Source: Quercus robur
Lineage: Eukaryota; Streptophyta; Magnoliopsida; Fagales; Fagaceae
Length of the DNA: 64,000 nt
Assembly: GCF_932294415.1 (NCBI RefSeq)
Contig: NC_065545.1
Coordinates: 40,214,327 to 40,278,326, forward strand
Direction of reading: 5' to 3'
Below the pieces are notes generated by a model. That model made no database searches. It saw only the letters and a list, made by a program, of their open reading frames with translations, and had not been told where the DNA came from. The position numbers were made by a program, and so were the translations under genes. Shown one piece after another: positions 59,801-64,000 of the stretch (its first letter is position 1; each line of letters starts with the position of its first letter).

Positions 59801-62160
59801 CTGCATAACCACAAAGAAGTTATGCTACAGTGAATTAGTGATAATGTCATATTCACCAAAGATAAAGGACCCATGCAGCACTTCATTAACTATAAGTAGA
59901 CACCATAGAGCATGCGCCCATATATTCAAAGTTTGCTTTTCCTGTCTTCAGTTTGGTGCAATTTAGGTTCCTGATGAGGCAGATATATCTAAGGGAAATG
60001 AGCTCCATTTGGTTAGGATGGGGGAAATAATTAAAATTGAAAAATGTGGTTCTAAGGAAAAGACAATAAAATTGCCCAATCTTGCATCCCATGAGTAACT
60101 TTCAACTCTCATGATATTGGATCACAAGAAAAGGGACAGATCATAAAACAAACTTGCACTTTTTAAACTCTCTAGCAGTCTCATCCAAACCAATTCAAGC
60201 CAAAGGTACATAAGAAGCAAGGGATCACATAATCATGGGGACTAATTAAAAGTTGAAAAACATGTAACCATGTAGTCTAACTAATTATACTTTTTTAAGT
60301 TCAAAACAAGCCTGTAGCAAAGAAAGCAATAAAATTTTGAAACTAAAAATAATGAAGATAGATTAGAAATGAATGAAAATAAGTTCAAATGCATGTTTAC
60401 AACTCCAAAAATTTACCTACATACAGAAAATAAGGGAGAAAAAAGTTCTTGGAACTATTCTAAAACACTCAAACAGTCAGGCCAGGACAAATATAAATAA
60501 CACATACTTCCATTAACCAAGTTATGATATTACAGATTTACAGTCTCTCAATATAAGTAAAAAAGTAGTGTAAACTTTGACAGTTTGACTTCTAAGTCTA
60601 AAATACCCAAAATATTAACAATTAAATGTTGAAGAAAGCTATTTTGACCCATAAAATATATCAGCCCAATGACAACAACTTAAACAATTAAGTCAATAGC
60701 TTCATAATTATAAAAACAGGAATTTGAATATAATAGAACCATTTGGAGAATTCTTGCATGGATATTTTGACAATAGACTCCCAGCTGATAGGTAAGCAAG
60801 AGAAATGGCTTAACATTTGCAGATCCCACTTTCCAGTTAAGGTTTTTAAGGTTTTGACTGTCCAAAAGGGTAAGTTGCAGATTGTTAAAACCAAAACATA
60901 GAGTATGGCCACACGTAGGGACACAAGGTTATCAAAGTTCATATCTAAAATAGACAAAGGGAAAATTGGGGGAATTTTTCTAAATGTGGTTGTGGTTGGT
61001 TAAGGTTAGGAGAACTCGTAGATCTAGGTTTAAAATTATTGAAGTGTTATGAGGTTTTGATAGGAATTAAAAGGTGGTTTAATGAGTTATTTGATGGTTA
61101 TTTGATAGAAGAAAGTATGTGGGGATATCGGGTTTCAATAGGTAAAGGAAAGGGGGTTGATTTGTAGTTGTAAGGAAGAAGAAAATGACATGTTTTATGA
61201 TGTTTAGGGGTTGTATGAACAGTACCTCTGAACAACAACTGTGAGAGAGAGAGAGAGAGAAGAAGAAGAAGAAGAAGAAGAACAGGAAAGAAGAAGAAGA
61301 AAGAAAGAACAGGAAAGGAGGAAGAAAAGAACCCACAAAGGCTTAAAACACTCAATAACTTTATTATTCAACTCTCTCCTTCGAATCCATTGAGCACAAT
61401 GATAGATAAAGACTCTTCCTTGTCCTAGTAGTGTTAGGACTCTTAATGAATAGTAAACTAAAAACCTAACAAAAGACTAACTTGGACCCAAGGAAAATAA
61501 AACCTAAGATATATAGGATCCCATAGAAGATTCTAGACTCAATTAAAGTACCAATTACCTTAATTTGCATAAATTGCTTAAAAAATTACAGATTTTCCCC
61601 TGCAAATAAAATTGACCATAACTAATAAAATAAACATCGAAATAAAAATTGTCTTAACCCTAAAAGACTCATACTTAGAACATTAAAACTACATGACTTT
61701 CACTTCAATTGGACTTCACAAGTGGACCCCATAAAATAATTTTTGAATAGGTGAATTTGAAAAGTAATAGCAAATTAATCTTCCATGACTGCATAAAAAA
61801 TACAATATAAAACAGGATTTTCTAGAAACTTGGGGTTAAAGTTAATGACTCTAGGAGCACAATTTGAGTTTTCAAAGTTCAGGAAGATTAGAACCCAGTG
61901 GGAGGTGGACTTTTTGCCTATTTTTGTCTTAAAACAACTTAAGTACACTGAAAATAGACATTGGTTAACATCATAAAGCAAGAAAAGTGTTTGTTGAACC
62001 TTAAATTCCATCCCAAAGATTCTTAGCAATCAAACATATTATGATATTTTTAGAAGAATATTATCATTGGTTAGCAATTGTGCCCCAGGCAAAGAGCAAA
62101 GGAAAAGCAATTGATGACATCTACAACAGTTCGTGTGTGTGTGCACGCGTGCACACATGA

Positions 62161-62191
<31 letters not shown>

Positions 62192-62350
62192 TCTTCTCTA
62201 ACAAACAAATTCACAATCCTGTATCCCATTAAACCTATGTCATTCCTCACTTCGCCTTGGGATAGAAAAATGGCCTCCCAAAACCCACAAGGGACTAAGG
62301 GTTGAGAATCATTTATAGATGTTCAAAACACAATGATGAATCAGACTAGA
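59801..62350. other. Region upstream of the recognised exons, no exon called
   Basis: If the gene continues to the right, this is intron or 5' region. A GA/AAG-rich low-complexity tract lies at about 61243-61325 and a (GT)/(GA)n tract at 62131-62192. No exon could be supported. Confidence 0.45.
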
Positions 62351-62772
62351 TAAATTTGTTCAATTTCATTCCACTGAATATGGTTAATACATTGTGTCAC
62401 ATTCTCCCTCTCCCTCTCTCATTACTTCATTGGTTGGGGAAGCATTCATCTCACATTTGGAATTTAGTTCCATTGGGTTTGATGTGGTGTATTTGGAGGG
62501 AACAAAATCGGCAGACGTTTGAGGATTTGGATAGATCCGATGACCAACTGCTTGCTCTCTTTTCTAGTTCCCTTTTGATTGGGCTAGGGCTTGGGGACTC
62601 ACATCTAGTGATTCTCCTCCTTTATTCCTTAGCTCTCTTCTTCTTTGTGATTAGTGCTTTTTTATGTTTTTTCTTTTCCATCTTTTTTTGTACTTTTGAT
62701 ATGCTGGTGCTACTTTGTGTTTAGCAGTTTTTTGAATATACATTTTTCTTACCTATCCAAAAAAAAAAAAAA
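62350..62772 (+). mobile_element. LINE 3'-end fragment with poly-A tail
   Basis: Frame LGKHSSHIWNLVPLGLMWCI then WREQNRQTFEDLDRS, the typical last segment of plant L1 ORF2, followed by a T-rich 3' UTR and A13 at about 62760-62772. Confidence 0.75.
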
Positions 62773-62859
62773 CCAACTATGCTCTGTGATGCCAAGAGTG
62801 CAACCAGAGTTAATGTTGGCAGACTTTATTTGGTTTGAGATAACAGATTTCATTTGTCG

Positions 62860-63363
62860 TTAAGGATTTCATGTGATGTAATGGTGCTTATTGATGTAAT
62901 CCTTAAGCCTATTTAAAAGAGGCTATGGCAATAGTTTGAACAGTGCAATTAGAATTAAAAACTTTCTGAGTCAGTTTTCTCTAAACCTTTGTGGTGATTC
63001 CAAGCACCCTATTTGTGAAGCCTATGGTTTTCTGTTTTTCCTTTTCTTTCGTATTCTTGCAAAACAATTTGAATAAAAACATTTTGGGTTAACAGTTTTC
63101 TCTACATCTTGCTGGTGATTCCAAGCACCCTTAGGTGGTGAAGCCTGAGGTTCTCTGCTTTTCCATTTCTTTCTTATTCTTGCAAACCTGTTCTACATTA
63201 CCCACCCCTGCTTTTCCATTTCTTTCTTATTCTTGCAAACCTGCTTTTCCATTTCTCTACATCTTGCTGGTGATTCCAAGCACCCTTAGGTGGTGAAGCC
63301 TGAGGTTCTCTGCTTTTCCATTTCTTTCTTATTCTTGCAAACCTGTTCTACATTACCCACCCC
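62860..63363 (+). repeat. LTR-like sequence with 155-bp repeated block
   Basis: A block with CTTGCTGGTGATTCCAAGCA, GGTGGTGAAGCCTGAGG and TTCTTATTCTTGCAAACCTG occurs at about 63100-63209 and 63255-63363 (period 155 bp), with an older diverged copy at about 62975-63065. A shorter echo of CTGCTTTTCCATTTC lies between. The preceding AAGCCTATTTAAAAGAGGCT and the repeated leader-like text suggest the R/U5 part of a copia-type LTR, but no partner LTR is in the window. Confidence 0.5.
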
Positions 63364-64000
63364 TTGCAGAGTGGAATCATGCATTACCATATGAGAAATA
63401 TCAAGAACGGAGCAAATACAAAATGCTCTTCATTTTGGCATTTTACATCTCATTGTAGCTCCCTCACCTTAAGAGATATAGTATATTGTTCTATCCTACT
63501 ACTTCAATGATGGAATTAAGATGGACAAACAACATGGGCAGTGGTGATACAAAAAGTCCCACAATCTCCCAAATCCAACATGGATCAGCCCTGAAATTCC
63601 CATCCCTGCTCCCTGCTTAAGTTAAGGGTGTACTACCAAACCTGTTCCAGCAGGGAAGGGCAGTTTATGCATGAACTCATTCCATTCTGATAATGGTCAA
63701 GTTGTCAAGATTATTAATTGAAACACCATAACTCATTCCATTCTGATAGTAGTAATTATACTATGCAGTAGTGCATTCCTCAAAGGCTAAAAAACTAATG
63801 TTTAAAGAAGGCATATTTGTAGATTTTTAGGCCCCTTCATCAGGATAATCTGCAAAGGTGAAGGGTCCTTTTTTTATACTTGGTCTGAGATGCAGATACA
63901 AAGGATAAAAGACAATCAACAAGCCATGCAGATCACTGAATCAAAGACCCTGCAACACCTTGAGAGACTCATGTCCACAGAATAACGAATTATGATATAG
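63364..64000. other. Intergenic or intronic edge, nothing recognised
   Basis: No ORF or repeat with clear ends. The N-terminal exons of the minus-strand gene may lie beyond this edge. Confidence 0.4.

Noticed and set aside
61079-61355. Two overlapping minus-strand ORFs
   Set aside because: Phe/Ser/Leu strings from a GA/AAG-rich low-complexity tract.
1-64000. tRNA or rRNA genes
   Set aside because: I looked for B-box-like GGTTCGAATCC and rRNA text on both strands and found none; primer sites of LTR elements resemble tRNA 3' ends but are not genes.

Overview
The window is nuclear DNA from a flowering plant. The genes are sparse and split by introns, the spacers are AT-rich, and plant-type transposable elements of nearly every class fill the gaps. 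Gene content (a one-intron CCD4, an APY7-type apyrase and two PLS-class PPR genes) indicates a eudicot. The TE load suggests a woody species, possibly a rosid, but the species cannot be fixed from the sequence.

Layout. 827-4171: a non-autonomous LTR retrotransposon with intact LTRs and TSD. 5149-8831 (+): a two-exon APY7-like apyrase. 8.8-21.2 kb: no gene; it holds a Mutator-like inverted-repeat element with a 9-bp TSD, a non-autonomous Helitron, two MITEs and a 90-bp tandem repeat. 21.3-24.7 kb: a broken 3' copy of CCD4 followed by an apparently intact CCD4 (-) with a MITE in its only intron. 27077-33519: a decayed Ty3/gypsy (Tat-like) element on the minus strand, with an acidic ORF on the opposite strand. 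33915-36034: a TIR element with arms of about 530 bp and eight small palindromic modules. 39574-40881 (-) and 44307-47129 (-): two intronless PPR genes. 50.5-59.8 kb (-): the last seven exons of a conserved plant gene, assembled here from short exons too small to stand out as ORFs. Its introns carry a LINE with a nested MITE, a small LTR retroelement with its own ORF, and LINE tails. 59.8-64 kb: LINE and LTR debris; the gene's 5' exons were not found.

From memory, CCD4, APY7 and the larger PPR gene correspond to neighbours on Arabidopsis chromosome 4 (At4g19170, At4g19180, At4g19220). This would make the window an expanded, TE-filled version of a conserved block. There is no operon logic: the genes are independent housekeeping or plastid/mitochondrial functions (carotenoid cleavage, nucleotide hydrolysis in the endomembrane system, organelle RNA processing). 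The features that most deserve a second look are the palindrome-module TIR element, the antisense ORF in the Tat-like element, the template-switch scar in the CCD4 remnant, the small ORF-bearing LTR element, and the exon-level state of the gene at 50.5-59.8 kb.
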